Source: Methylocella silvestris BL2
GTDB lineage: Bacteria > Pseudomonadota > Alphaproteobacteria > Rhizobiales > Beijerinckiaceae
NCBI RefSeq assembly: GCF_000021745.1
Contig: NC_011666.1
Location: forward strand, 1-64,000
Direction: 5' to 3'
Length of the DNA stretch: 64,000 nt
Both the position numbers and the translations under genes were made by a program. The notes beneath the pieces are model-generated. The model saw only the letters and a list, made by a program, of their open reading frames with translations. It ran no database searches and was not told where the DNA came from. Positions 55,871 to 64,000 of the stretch are shown in pieces (position 1 is the stretch's first letter; every line of letters begins with the position of its first letter).

Positions 55871-56212
55871 GTGTCGCAACCTGGCGGCAAACAGCTAAGC
55901 GGCGATCAGGTTCTCCTGATCGCCAGGGCGCTGAGCGATAAGACGCGCTATGAGATTTTGAAACGTCTCGGCGCGCAAACGGATGCGCTCGCCTGCGTGT
56001 CGGTGCGCGATTGCATGGGCGTCAATCCGGCGACCCTGTCGCACCATATGAAGGAGCTCGAGCTCGCGGGCCTCATCGACGTGACGCGCGAGGGAAAATT
56101 TGCGAGCTACACATTGCGGCGCGACACGCTGGACGCTTTTATCGCGCAGTTGCAGGACGACCTCGCCGCCCGCGACGGGGTGAGCGCATCACCCGCCGAG
56201 ATAGGCAGCTGA
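55871..56212 (+). CDS. ArsR-family winged-helix regulator
   Basis: The 113-residue protein has the winged-helix pattern ARALSDKTRYEILKRLG, VSVRDCMGVNPATLSHHMKELELAGLIDV and a basic wing (REGKFASYTL). Two cysteines, in ACVSV and DCMGV, could sense thiol oxidation or metal, but a canonical ArsR metal motif is not present. GTG 55871 has AAGGATC upstream. Its 3' end overlaps livF on the other strand by 24 nt. It probably controls itself or the adjacent dehydrogenase. Confidence 0.85.
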   Translation: MSQPGGKQLSGDQVLLIARALSDKTRYEILKRLGAQTDALACVSVRDCMGVNPATLSHHMKELELAGLIDVTREGKFASYTLRRDTLDAFIAQLQDDLAARDGVSASPAEIGS

Positions 56213-56905
56213 GACGCCGTCATGGTCGATGAGATCGCGCGCCGGGCCTTCGAGGCTGATGCGGCCCGCCTCAATCACATAGGCCTGGTCGGAGAGCGCG
56301 AGGGCGGCGTTGGCGTTCTGCTCGACGAGCAGGATTGTGCGCCCTTCGCTTTTGAGCGCCGCGAGGATCGAAAAAATCTCCTCGACCATCAGCGGCGCAA
56401 GGCCCATCGACGGCTCGTCGAGCAATAGCAGCTTCGGATCGGCCATCAGAGCGCGCGCGATCGCCAGCATTTGTTGCTCGCCGCCTGAGAGAAGTCCCGC
56501 CTGTTGCGTCAACCTCTCCTTGAGACGCGGAAAGCGCGTGAGCGCGGCGTCGCGTCTGCGGCCAATCTCCGCCGCCGAGGGCGCGAGATATGCGCCAGCG
56601 CGGAGATTGTCGGCGACGCTCATCGCCGCGAAAATCTGCCGCCCCTCTGGGGCATGAGCCATTCCCCGCGCGGCGATGGCGTGCGCGGAGCGGTTGGCGA
56701 TCTCCTCCCCGTTGAGACGCACGGATCCCGCGCGCAGCTTCAAAAGGCCGGAGAGGCCGCGCAAAATGGTGGTTTTGCCGGCCCCGTTGGCGCCAATGAG
56801 GCAGGCGATTTCGCCGCGCCGGACCGTGAGGTCGACGTCGCGGACGACAAGCTTGCCGCCATAGCCGATCGTCAGCCCGCGCGCCTCCAGCATGATGTCC
56901 GTCAT
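56189..56905 (-). CDS. livF: Branched-chain amino acid/amide ABC ATPase LivF
   Basis: One of two ATPases of an HAAT-type importer. The 238-residue protein has Walker A IGANGAGKTTILRGLSG, signature LSGGEQQMLAIARALM and Walker B LLLLDEPSMGLA, with the LivF-type IANRSAHAIAARGMAHAPEG segment. ATG 56905 overlaps the livG stop. Confidence 0.94.
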   Translation of the reverse strand: MTDIMLEARGLTIGYGGKLVVRDVDLTVRRGEIACLIGANGAGKTTILRGLSGLLKLRAGSVRLNGEEIANRSAHAIAARGMAHAPEGRQIFAAMSVADNLRAGAYLAPSAAEIGRRRDAALTRFPRLKERLTQQAGLLSGGEQQMLAIARALMADPKLLLLDEPSMGLAPLMVEEIFSILAALKSEGRTILLVEQNANAALALSDQAYVIEAGRISLEGPARDLIDHDGVSAAYLGG

Positions 56906-57699
56906 GCCGCGTCGCCCCGAAAATGCGCGGCGCCCTTGACGCCGAGATAGGCTTCGATCACGGCGGGATTGGCGCGCACCGCGTCGGGCGGCCCTTCAGC
57001 GATCTTGCGGCCGAAATTCAAGACCGTGATCTTGTCGCAAAGCCGCATGACGAGGCTCATGTCATGCTCGACCAGCAGCATGGATATTTTTTGCGCGCGC
57101 AGCTTTTCGAGCAGGAGCCGCAGCGCCGCCGTCTCCGCGGGATTCATGCCAGCGGCAGGCTCGTCGAGAAGCAGCAGCTTCGGTTTTGCAGCGAGCGCGC
57201 GGGCGATTTCGAGCCGGCGCTGATCGCCATAAGAGAGCGATCCGGCCGGCGCATATTCGACTGACGAAAGACCGACAAAGGCAAGCAGCTCGCGCGCCGC
57301 GTCGACCGCCGCCCGCTCGGCTTGGCGGAAACGCCCGAACCGCGTCAAAATCTCGAGGAGCGAGCCGCCGACATGAAGATGCATGCCGACGAGAACATTT
57401 TCGATCGCCGTCGTCTCAGTGAACAGGCGCAGATTCTGGAAGGTGCGGGCGAGCCCGCGTCGCGCCCGCTGCGACGGCGAGAGCCGGTCGATGCGCGCGC
57501 CGCCAAGCCATATTTCGCCGTCGTCCTGACGCGTCAGGCCGCTGATCAGATTAAACAGGCTTGTCTTGCCGGCGCCATTCGGTCCGATCAGCGCGTCAAG
57601 GGCGCCTTCGGCCACAATGAGATCGAGATCCTCAACGGCGGCGAGCCCGCCATAGCGCAGCGTCAACCCCTTGATGTTGAGCAGCGGCGCGGCGCTCAT
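56902..57699 (-). CDS. livG: Branched-chain amino acid/amide ABC ATPase LivG
   Basis: The second ATPase of the importer. The 265-residue protein has Walker A IGPNGAGKTSLFNLISG, the LARTFQNLRLFTETTAIENVLVG stretch, signature LSYGDQRRLEIARAL and Walker B LLLLDEPAAGMN, all LivG-typical. ATG 57699 overlaps the livM stop; an upstream ATG at 57729 is less likely. Confidence 0.94.
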   Translation of the reverse strand: MSAAPLLNIKGLTLRYGGLAAVEDLDLIVAEGALDALIGPNGAGKTSLFNLISGLTRQDDGEIWLGGARIDRLSPSQRARRGLARTFQNLRLFTETTAIENVLVGMHLHVGGSLLEILTRFGRFRQAERAAVDAARELLAFVGLSSVEYAPAGSLSYGDQRRLEIARALAAKPKLLLLDEPAAGMNPAETAALRLLLEKLRAQKISMLLVEHDMSLVMRLCDKITVLNFGRKIAEGPPDAVRANPAVIEAYLGVKGAAHFRGDAA

Positions 57700-58544
57700 G
57701 GGCGCGCGCCAATGCGCAGGGGACGCCACGGGATCAACCCATGCGGCATGTAGAGGACGGCGATGACGATGATGGCGCCATTGACGACGAGGCGGAAATC
57801 CTGCAGCGGACGCAGAATTTCCGGCAGCAGCGTCAACACAAGGGCGCCGGCGAGCGGGCCGAACGGCGAGCCGACGCCGCCGAGCAGGGCGTAGCTCAGA
57901 ATTGTCACCGCGGCGTCAAACCCATAGTCGTTCGGGCCGATGAAGGAGGAGGCGTGCGCGTTCAGCGCGCCGGCGAGTCCGGCCAGCATCGCCGAGACGA
58001 CAAGCGCGGCCATTTTGTAGCGGGGGAGATCGACGCCGCTGACGGCGGCCGCCGTCTCGTCCTCGCGGATCGCTTCCATCGCCCGGCCGACGCGCGAGCG
58101 CGCAATCAGCATCAGCGCCAGCGTCACCGCCGCGAGGCAACCGTAGATCAACGCAAAGCCGGCCTTGGCGGGAATCCCTGAAAGGCCGAGGGCGCCTCCC
58201 GTCAGATCGGATTGAATGAGAAAGATGCGCAAAATCTCGCCAAGACCGATCGTCGCCAGCGCGAGATAGACGCCGGACAGGCGCAAGGTTGGCGCGCCGA
58301 TGACCAGGGCGAAGGCCGCCGGGATCAGCGTCGCAGCCGCCAGAACAAGCGGGAAGGGCAGGCCGCTGTGGAGGCTGAGCAGGGCCGAGGCATAGGCGCC
58401 AAGGCCCATGAAGGCGGCTTGGCCGAGCGAGAGCTGGCCGATCGCCAGCACCACATACATGCTCAGCGCGAGCAGCCCGTTGACGCCAAGCGAGGCGATC
58501 AGGCTCTGATAGGTCCATAGAAAATCGTCGAGCGCAGCCGGCAT
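57696..58544 (-). CDS. livM: Branched-chain amino acid/amide ABC permease LivM
   Basis: The 282-residue permease has about eight helices, with VLAIGQLSLGQAAFMGLGAY, the EAIREDETAAAVSGVD coupling loop and GGVGSPFGPLAGAL near the C-terminus. ATG 58544 overlaps the livH stop (ATGA). The frame is open far upstream within livH. Confidence 0.93.
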   Translation of the reverse strand: MPAALDDFLWTYQSLIASLGVNGLLALSMYVVLAIGQLSLGQAAFMGLGAYASALLSLHSGLPFPLVLAAATLIPAAFALVIGAPTLRLSGVYLALATIGLGEILRIFLIQSDLTGGALGLSGIPAKAGFALIYGCLAAVTLALMLIARSRVGRAMEAIREDETAAAVSGVDLPRYKMAALVVSAMLAGLAGALNAHASSFIGPNDYGFDAAVTILSYALLGGVGSPFGPLAGALVLTLLPEILRPLQDFRLVVNGAIIVIAVLYMPHGLIPWRPLRIGARP

Positions 58545-59422
58545 CAGGCGCGCCTGACGCTCGCCCGGCCGAACAGGCCGAAGGGACGCGCCCACAGGGT
58601 CAAAACGAGCAATAGAAAACCGACGGCGTCCTTGTAGACCGATGAGACATAGCCCGCGGTCAGCGCCTCGAGGAGGCCGATCAACAGCCCCGCGATCAGC
58701 GCGCCGCCGACGTCGCCAAGGCCGCCGAGAATGATGACGGCGAAGCCCTTGAGGGCCATGGTCTCGCCCATATAGGGCGTAATGGCGTTGTGCTCGAGGC
58801 CGATGAGAACGCCCGAGGCGCCGGCGATCGCGCCGCAAAGGAAGGACACGCGGCGCATGATCGCGCCTGTGTTGATGCCCATCAGCTCGGCGGCCTGCGG
58901 ATTTTCGGCCATGGCGCGCATCGCAAGGCCGGTCCGCGTCGCCCGCAAGACGCCAATCAGCGCTGCGGCGAGAAGGCCGGCCGTGACGACGATGATGATC
59001 TGCGTCAGCGAAATGCTCGCCCCATTGAGACGGAACGGAGCGGCCTCGATGAGGCCGATCGGAAAGCGCCGGATCTCCGAGCCGATCAGCGCCGTCATGC
59101 CGGTGTAGAGAAACAGCGTCGCCCCAAGCGTGATCATCAACGACGCGAGTTCGGGCGCCTGTTGTTGGCGCAGCCGCGACAGCAGCGCAGAGTCGAGAAC
59201 CACAGCGATGAGGCCGGTCGCGAATGCGGCCAGGGGAAGCGCCAGCGCGATCGGCGCGCCATGCAGCGCCGCAAACAGCGCGAGATAGGCGCCGGCCGAA
59301 AAATAAAAGCCATAGGTCAGGTTGACGATCTTCAGGACGCCGAAGGTCAGCGTGAAGCCGAGCGCGAACAGCGCATAGGCCGAGCCGGCGACGAATCCAT
59401 TGATGATTTGCTGAAGAAGCAT
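58544..59422 (-). CDS. livH: Branched-chain amino acid/amide ABC permease LivH
   Basis: The 292-residue permease has about eight helices and the family stretch GFVAGSAYALFALGFTLTFG, NPQAAELMGINTGAIMRRVSF and FAVIILGGLGDVGGALIAGL. ATG 59422 is used. It follows livK by 31 nt. Confidence 0.94.
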   Translation of the reverse strand: MLLQQIINGFVAGSAYALFALGFTLTFGVLKIVNLTYGFYFSAGAYLALFAALHGAPIALALPLAAFATGLIAVVLDSALLSRLRQQQAPELASLMITLGATLFLYTGMTALIGSEIRRFPIGLIEAAPFRLNGASISLTQIIIVVTAGLLAAALIGVLRATRTGLAMRAMAENPQAAELMGINTGAIMRRVSFLCGAIAGASGVLIGLEHNAITPYMGETMALKGFAVIILGGLGDVGGALIAGLLIGLLEALTAGYVSSVYKDAVGFLLLVLTLWARPFGLFGRASVRRA

Positions 59423-59453
59423 GGGTTGATCCGGCGCGCCGGGAAAGGCGAGT

Positions 59454-60584
59454 CTATTTCAAAATCGTGAATTTGCCGCCGGCGGCTTCGAGGACAAGGA
59501 CGCCCGAGACGACGGCCGGGCTCCGGTCCGGCGTGAAGGCGAATTGGCCCATGACGCCCTCGATCTTGGTTTTGAGGAGCGCGTCGCGGATGGCTTCGCC
59601 GCTGAGATCCTTGGCCTCGTTCAGCGCGCTCGCCGCGATCTTGATCGTGTCATAGGCCTGCGCCGCAAATTGGTCGGGATCGGAGCCATATTTCGCGCGA
59701 TAGGCTTCGATGAACTTTGCATTGAGTGGATCGCTCTTGCCGACGAACCACGGGCTGCCGACGAGAAGCCCATCCGCGGCGGGCCCAGCGATCTCGAGCA
59801 CCTTCGGTGAATTCATGCCATTGCCGCCGATCGCACGCACCGTTTGCGGCAGGCCGAGCGCTTGCTTTGCGAGCAGAATGCCGGCCCCGGCGTCGGCCAG
59901 CGCGGAGATGACGATCGCGTCGGGATTGAGGCTGGCGATCTTGGTCAACTGCGCGGAAAAATCCGTGTCCTTGGCGCCGAATGTCTCCGTCGTCAGAACC
60001 TCAAAGCCCAGCTCGGCGAGCGCCGCCTTCATGACGTCATAGGCCGATTTGGTGAAGGCGTCGTCACGGCCGTACAGCACTGCGACTTTCTTGACGCCCA
60101 GCTTGTCGCGAGCGGCGCGCAGCGTCACGGGGATCACATCGGCTTCGGGCAAAGAGGTGCGGAACACGAAAGGACCGATGTCGGTGACCCCAATCGCGGT
60201 CGTCGATGTGCCGATGATCGGCGTCTGGCGCTGATTGGCGATCGGACCGACCGCGAACATTTCGGTCGAGAGCGTCGGTCCGAGCAGCAGCGGAACCTTG
60301 GCGCGGCCGATCAGCTGGCGCGCGGCGTTGATCGCCTGCTCCTTGCTGCCGGCGGAATCCTCGTAAGCGATGGCCAGCGGAACCCCGCGCACGCCGCCGC
60401 CGCGGTTGATTTCATCGAGGCCAAGGTCGAAGCCCTGCTTGATGGCGACGCCATATTTGGCGTTCGGTCCACTCAAAATTTCGATCGCGCCGATCGTGAG
60501 CGGATCGGCGGCGCGCGCAAAAGTCGCCGAGGCGAGGAATGCGGCGGCGAGCAGGCAGCGGAGGATTGGGCGGAACAGGATCAT
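59454..60584 (-). CDS. livK: Periplasmic branched-chain amino acid/amide-binding protein LivK-like
   Basis: The 376-residue precursor has a signal peptide (LLAAAFLASATFARAAD) and the type-1 binding fold with IGAIEILSGPNAKYGVAIKQ, LLLGPTLSTEMFAVGP and VAVLYGRDDAFTKSAYDVM. The actual ligand could be an amino acid, urea, amide or similar; it is first in livKHMGF, transcribed toward lower coordinates. Confidence 0.9.
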   Translation of the reverse strand: MILFRPILRCLLAAAFLASATFARAADPLTIGAIEILSGPNAKYGVAIKQGFDLGLDEINRGGGVRGVPLAIAYEDSAGSKEQAINAARQLIGRAKVPLLLGPTLSTEMFAVGPIANQRQTPIIGTSTTAIGVTDIGPFVFRTSLPEADVIPVTLRAARDKLGVKKVAVLYGRDDAFTKSAYDVMKAALAELGFEVLTTETFGAKDTDFSAQLTKIASLNPDAIVISALADAGAGILLAKQALGLPQTVRAIGGNGMNSPKVLEIAGPAADGLLVGSPWFVGKSDPLNAKFIEAYRAKYGSDPDQFAAQAYDTIKIAASALNEAKDLSGEAIRDALLKTKIEGVMGQFAFTPDRSPAVVSGVLVLEAAGGKFTILK

Positions 60585-60637
60585 CTTGCGGCTCTGGGAG
60601 GGATGGCGAACGGTCTAGACCGAAGCCTTGCCGATTC

Positions 60638-60701
60638 CTAGATCACGATGATTTGGGGCGAATCAATCAAAAAACATCGTGATGGATTCCAAGCGTTTGG
60701 A
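60638..60701. repeat. Dispersed palindromic repeat, copy B
   Basis: It begins CTAGATCACGATG, has perfect 9-bp arms ATCACGATG/CATCGTGAT (60642-60650 and 60675-60683), and shares with copy A (13079-13146) the start, the CGAATyrAT core and the terminal GTTTGGA. It lies in the divergent region between livK and the glycine-rich gene. Confidence 0.65.
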
Positions 60702-60878
60702 CCATTAGGTTGGCTGCGTTGCGCTCGATGCGGACCGTCCGCGCGCGGCCGACCTGGCATAGCTGCGGCTCGGCTGTTTTCGCGAATAGGCGGAACTCTG
60801 CCCGTGCGCCAGGCGTTGAATCATACTTTCGCCTTATATTTGGGCAGGGCCGAACGAGCCCGGTCGAAGGAGCGCGTG

Positions 60879-61571
60879 ATGAGACTATTGGGCAAATTAG
60901 CCGCGGCTGCGGTTTTGACGGGGGCGCTGATCGCGGCCGCCCCCGCTTTCGCGGGGGGCTATGGCGGGGCTGGCCGCGCTGGCGGCGGCGGTTTTCACGG
61001 CGGCGGATTCGGCGGGGGAGGCTTTCACGGCGGCGGCTGGGGCGGCGGCGGCTTCCGCGGCGGGGCGTTCAATGCCGGAGGTTTTCGCGGCGGCGGTTGG
61101 GGCGGCGGCGCGCGCTGGAACGGCGCCGGCTTTAACAATGCGGGCTGGCGCGGCGGCGGCTGGAACAATGGCGGCTGGCGCAACGGCTGGAACGGCGGCT
61201 GGGCCGGCAACGGCAACCGTTGGGCCGGGTGGCGGCGCGGATGGGGCTGGAACTACGGCCCGAGCTGGGGCTGGGGATGGGGCGGCGGTCTCTACGGGCT
61301 CGGCCTCGGCTACGGCCTTGCCAGCGATTGGGCCTATCCGGCCTATGACTACAGCTACGACTATCCTTATGCCTATCCCTACGGCGGCAATTACGCCTAT
61401 GTCGCGCCTGCCGCTCCGGTCGTGACCGGCCGCAGCGTCGCCACGGGTGGGATCGGCAATTTCTGCACGACTCCGGTGCGCACCTGCCAGCTTGTTAACG
61501 CCTCCTACATTGGGATCGGCTGCTCCTGCAAGGTCAGCGGCGGACGCGCTCGAGGCTCGGTGACGCCGTAG
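60879..61571 (+). CDS. Secreted glycine-rich protein
   Basis: The 230-residue precursor has a signal peptide (LAAAAVLTGALIAAAPAFA), then about 110 residues of Gly-rich repeats (GGGFHGGGFGGGGFHGGGW-type, with Trp, Asn and Arg), a Tyr-rich segment and a C-terminal domain with four Cys in CTTPVRTC and IGCSC. AAGGAG lies 6 nt before ATG 60879. The function is unknown; such proteins are usually cell-surface or secreted. A hairpin terminator follows. Confidence 0.75.
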   Translation: MRLLGKLAAAAVLTGALIAAAPAFAGGYGGAGRAGGGGFHGGGFGGGGFHGGGWGGGGFRGGAFNAGGFRGGGWGGGARWNGAGFNNAGWRGGGWNNGGWRNGWNGGWAGNGNRWAGWRRGWGWNYGPSWGWGWGGGLYGLGLGYGLASDWAYPAYDYSYDYPYAYPYGGNYAYVAPAAPVVTGRSVATGGIGNFCTTPVRTCQLVNASYIGIGCSCKVSGGRARGSVTP

Positions 61572-61605
61572 ACTGTCGGGAATTAGAACCTTCCGCGACC
61601 TTCAT

Positions 61606-61634
61606 CGGCCGAACGAAAGTTCGGCCGTTTCTTA
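61606..61634. terminator. Hairpin terminator with GAAA loop
   Basis: Perfect 9-bp GC-rich arms (61606-61614 and 61619-61627) enclose a GAAA tetraloop, followed by TTTCTT on the plus strand. It ends the glycine-rich gene and overlaps the stop of the convergent small membrane protein gene, so it may serve both. Confidence 0.75.
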
Positions 61635-61892
61635 TGGGGAGCCGCGCTTCAGCCAGGTTACCGACAAGAACGCGCCGATCCACGATCCGAGAGCCGCGAA
61701 GACCACATAGGCGGCGTTCTGCGTGTAACTGATCACCGCGAAAGCGGAGAGAAGATACCAGACGCCGCTCCAATTCGCCGCCGAGAATCGCCGCCGTCCG
61801 GCGACCGCGGCGGTGAACAGCACATAGGCCGCGTCGGTGACGGCGGTGCAGAACAGCACGCCCGCGGCGATAAGCGGATCGACGGCGATCAT
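61632..61892 (-). CDS. Small membrane protein of unknown function
   Basis: The 86-residue product has three hydrophobic segments (LIAAGVLFCTAVTDAAYVLF, WSGVWYLLSAFAVISY and AYVVFAALGSWIGAFLSV) and a short basic C-terminus. GGAG lies about 6 nt before ATG 61892. No family is recognised, and the role is unknown. Confidence 0.7.
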   Translation of the reverse strand: MIAVDPLIAAGVLFCTAVTDAAYVLFTAAVAGRRRFSAANWSGVWYLLSAFAVISYTQNAAYVVFAALGSWIGAFLSVTWLKRGSP

Positions 61893-62108
61893 CAAGGTCT
61901 CCTGATTTTTTCACGGCCAGGCTTCGCGCCAAAACGCGGCCCGAGAACCTTGGCTTTTGCCAGACTAACGCCGCCCTCGACAAATCGCAGAACCCTAACC
62001 AAGACCGCGTCCGCGTCGATCGGCGCGCTGGCGCGGCCGGAGAAATGCTTGTCTCGCCAGTTGCAGCGCGCTAAGCCATTTTGCGTCCCGCCTTCCCGAG
62101 AAAGAGTT

Positions 62109-62930
62109 TTGACGGTTCTTTCGCACGCCGACGATCTGGTTGCTTCGTTTCACGAAGCCGTGCGGCGGGCGGGCGACATTGCGCTCGGCTTCTTTCGACC
62201 GGGACAAAGAACGACCGCGCGCGTCACGCATAAGGAAGGCGGCTCGCCGGTCACCGAGGCGGATCTTCTCGTCGACGCTTTTCTCAGAACGGAATTCGCG
62301 CGGCTTTTGCCTGACGCCGGCTGGCTCTCCGAGGAAACCGAGGATTCCGAGGACAGGCTCACGCGCAGCGAAGTCTTGGTGCTGGATCCGATCGACGGCA
62401 CGCGGGCCTTCGCGCTGGGCGAGAAGACCTGGGCGGTCGCCGCCGCGCTGGTCCGCGACGGGCGTCCGCAAATCGGGATCGTCCATGCGCCGGCCTTAAA
62501 GCAGTCCTATGTCGCGGTCCGCGGCGCGGGCGCTCGCCTCAACGGCGCGCCGATCCAGGTGTCGCAGCTCGCCGCGCTCGAAGCCGGCTCTAAAGTTGGC
62601 GCGCCGATGTTCCTTGCCGAGGAATTGCGTCTGGCGGGTCTGAAATTCAGCCTGCAGCCGCGCGTGCCGTCGCTCGCGATGCGCATCGTCTATGTCGCCT
62701 CGGGGACGCTCGACGCCGGCTTCGCCTCGGAAAACTCCAACGATTGGGACATTGCCGCGGCGGATCTGATTTTGGAGGAGGCAGGGGGACGGCTTGCCAG
62801 CCTCGATGGCTGCGATCTCGTCTATAATCGCGTGGAGACGCGGCATGGTCTGCTTGCGGCCGCGCCGCTGCAAATCTACCCGGCGATCAATCACGCGATG
62901 CGGCGCACGCGAAATGCTTTTGAGCCCTGA
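62109..62930 (+). CDS. Inositol monophosphatase/CysQ-family phosphatase
   Basis: A Mg2+-dependent phosphatase. The 273-residue protein has SPVTEADLLVD, the metal-binding VLDPIDGTRAFALG, and the C-terminal WDIAAADLILEEAGG motif; its substrate may be inositol phosphate, 3'-phosphoadenosine 5'-phosphate or another. TTG 62109 gives a normal length; the frame extends upstream to 61950. It precedes DUF4170 and a Kdo-transferase-like gene, so a link to envelope lipid synthesis is possible. Confidence 0.87.
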   Translation: MTVLSHADDLVASFHEAVRRAGDIALGFFRPGQRTTARVTHKEGGSPVTEADLLVDAFLRTEFARLLPDAGWLSEETEDSEDRLTRSEVLVLDPIDGTRAFALGEKTWAVAAALVRDGRPQIGIVHAPALKQSYVAVRGAGARLNGAPIQVSQLAALEAGSKVGAPMFLAEELRLAGLKFSLQPRVPSLAMRIVYVASGTLDAGFASENSNDWDIAAADLILEEAGGRLASLDGCDLVYNRVETRHGLLAAAPLQIYPAINHAMRRTRNAFEP

Positions 62931-63023
62931 AGGCGACGGCGGCCGGCCCTTGCGCATGGCTTGGAAAATGCTTACCGCTCGCGCTAAGGGAACTGCCCTT
63001 GTTCAAGAACGCTGGACACAATC

Positions 63024-63287
63024 ATGAAACGCGCCCCTGCTCCCCCCAAGAAGCAGCTTCTGCACTTTGTTTTCGGCGGCGAACTGAAGGATTTCGATTC
63101 CACTGAATTCAAGAATCTCGACGAAATCGAAATCGTCGGGCTGTTCCCGGATCACGCTTCGGCCGTCGCCGCCTGGCGCGCCAAGGCGCAAGCGTCGGTC
63201 GACAACGCTCAAATGCGTTATTTCGTGGCCCATCTCCATCGGCTGATCGAGCCGGGAGATCATGAAGAGGAAGGCGACGAAGAATAG
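63024..63287 (+). CDS. DUF4170 protein
   Basis: The 87-residue soluble protein matches DUF4170 in its LLHFVFGGELKDF, FKNLDEIEIVGLFPDHASAV and AWRAKAQASVDNAQMRYFV segments. Its function is unknown. In this order it often sits beside IMPase and lipid A/Kdo genes, as here. Confidence 0.85.
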   Translation: MKRAPAPPKKQLLHFVFGGELKDFDSTEFKNLDEIEIVGLFPDHASAVAAWRAKAQASVDNAQMRYFVAHLHRLIEPGDHEEEGDEE

Positions 63288-63467
63288 TCGCCGCCCTTCC
63301 GAAAAACGGCCTCCGCGCGAAACTCCGGCCGAAATCCCTTTGCGCGCTCCGATCCTTTCCTGCTGGCGTTTGAAACCCCGTCCGCCTGCGCCAGAAGTTC
63401 GGCTTTGAGCGCCGGAGCCTTTTGCGTACAGTCGGCGCCGGATCTGGATCGGGCTTAACGGGGAGTC

Positions 63468-64000
63468 ATGCTGCTTTCCCTCTATCGGGCCTGCAGCGCC
63501 GCCTTCGCACCGCTTGCTCCGCTTGTCCTGTGGTGGCGGGTTCGGCTTCGCGGCGGGCGGTCGCGCCAGGACGAGCGCAGGATCGCAGCCGAGCGTCTGG
63601 GCAGCCCGTCGGCGGCTCGTCCGCAAGGCCGGCTTGTCTGGGTCGCTGCGGCGACGGCAATTGACGCCACGCGCCTCCTGCCGCTGATCGACAGGCTGGC
63701 CGCGGCCGGATTCCATGTGCTGGTGACGACGCGGGATGACGAGGCCGCGCCGCCGCGGTTGCCCCCCTTCGCGCTGCATCAATATGCGCCGCTCGACGTT
63801 CCGAAATTCGCCGCCCGCTTTCTTGCGTCCTGGCGTCCCGACGTCGCTCTGCTGGACGGCGCCGAATTTTGGCCGAATCTGACGCGGCAAATGCGCCGGC
63901 GCGGCGTTCCGGTCGCGCTCGTCGACGCGCATCTGTCGGCTCGCGCGTTTGCCCTTTTAAGCCGAGCGCCAAAACTGGCGCGCGCTCTTCTTTCCGGATT
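63468..64000 (+). CDS. Kdo (3-deoxy-D-manno-octulosonic acid) transferase-like protein, 5' part
   Basis: The frame from ATG 63468 (GGGAG just upstream) runs off the window after 177 codons. It matches the WaaA/KdtA N-terminal half: a membrane anchor, RIAAERLGSPS, the later LHQYAPLDVPKFAARFLASWRPDVAL, and EFWPNL. The motif normally reading HAASVGE, whose Glu is catalytic, is AAATAID here, and TTGT is replaced by TTRD. The protein may be a divergent or inactive paralogue; the C-terminal half is unseen. Confidence 0.7.
   Translation, partial: MLLSLYRACSAAFAPLAPLVLWWRVRLRGGRSRQDERRIAAERLGSPSAARPQGRLVWVAAATAIDATRLLPLIDRLAAAGFHVLVTTRDDEAAPPRLPPFALHQYAPLDVPKFAARFLASWRPDVALLDGAEFWPNLTRQMRRRGVPVALVDAHLSARAFALLSRAPKLARALLSG

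Noticed and set aside
1-64000. Mobile elements, CRISPR arrays, tRNA or rRNA genes and defence systems
   Set aside because: No transposase, integrase, repeat-spacer pattern, tRNA-like fold or restriction/defence gene was recognised in the reading.

Overview
The window is high-GC chromosomal DNA from an alphaproteobacterium, most likely of the order Hyphomicrobiales (Rhizobiales) and possibly a Beijerinckiaceae-type methylotroph. The order is supported by the rhizobial motor genes motB-motC-motE, the flagellar regulator ftcR, the flaF-flbT pair and the IMPase-DUF4170-Kdo transferase order. The family is an inference from an ABC/beta-propeller cluster of the kind linked to PQQ-dependent alcohol oxidation. 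No rRNA, tRNA, CRISPR array, prophage, transposase or restriction system was found.

Positions 1-6039 are housekeeping: dnaA, the Holliday-junction genes ruvC and ruvA (no ruvB follows), tsaD on the opposite strand, and the tetrapyrrole genes hemC-hemD. hemC has no ATG, GTG or TTG in frame at its 5' end. Directly behind hemD (6041-10430) lie a periplasmic binding protein, a seven-bladed YVTN propeller, an ABC ATPase, an ABC-2 permease and a convergent cytochrome c, resembling the Ped/Lut-type systems of PQQ/lanthanide alcohol oxidisers. A second, nitrate/taurine-type ABC system follows (10582-13082); its permease gene carries a frameshift. recQ, a gamma-glutamyltransferase and a small LprI-like exported protein complete this part.

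Positions 17841-51495 are a nearly continuous flagellar locus. It encodes the motor and switch (motA, fliM, fliN, fliG), export gate (flhB, fliP, fliQ, fliR, flhA), rod, rings and hook (flgB, flgC, fliE, flgG, flgA, flgI, flgH, fliF, flgE, flgD), hook-filament junction (flgK, flgL), one flagellin, rhizobial periplasmic motor proteins (motB, motC, motE), the hook-length protein fliK, a lytic transglycosylase, and the regulators ftcR, flaF and flbT. A perfect CtrA-type box precedes ftcR. A tail of poorly conserved genes (47389-50874) contains likely FliJ, FlgJ, FlgN and second FliL equivalents plus two membrane proteins of unknown function; a PilZ gene closes the locus. fliI, flgF, fliO and chemotaxis genes are not in the window.

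Positions 52263-64000 hold the molybdate transporter modABC, a short-chain dehydrogenase next to an ArsR-type regulator with a perfect 24-bp palindrome between them, a branched-chain amino-acid/amide transporter livKHMGF on the minus strand, a glycine-rich secreted protein, a small membrane protein, an inositol-monophosphatase-family enzyme, a DUF4170 protein and the 5' part of a Kdo-transferase-like gene whose N-terminal active-site motif is degenerate. Two copies of an approximately 65-bp palindromic repeat (13079 and 60638) and one REP-like inverted repeat (51529) lie between genes.
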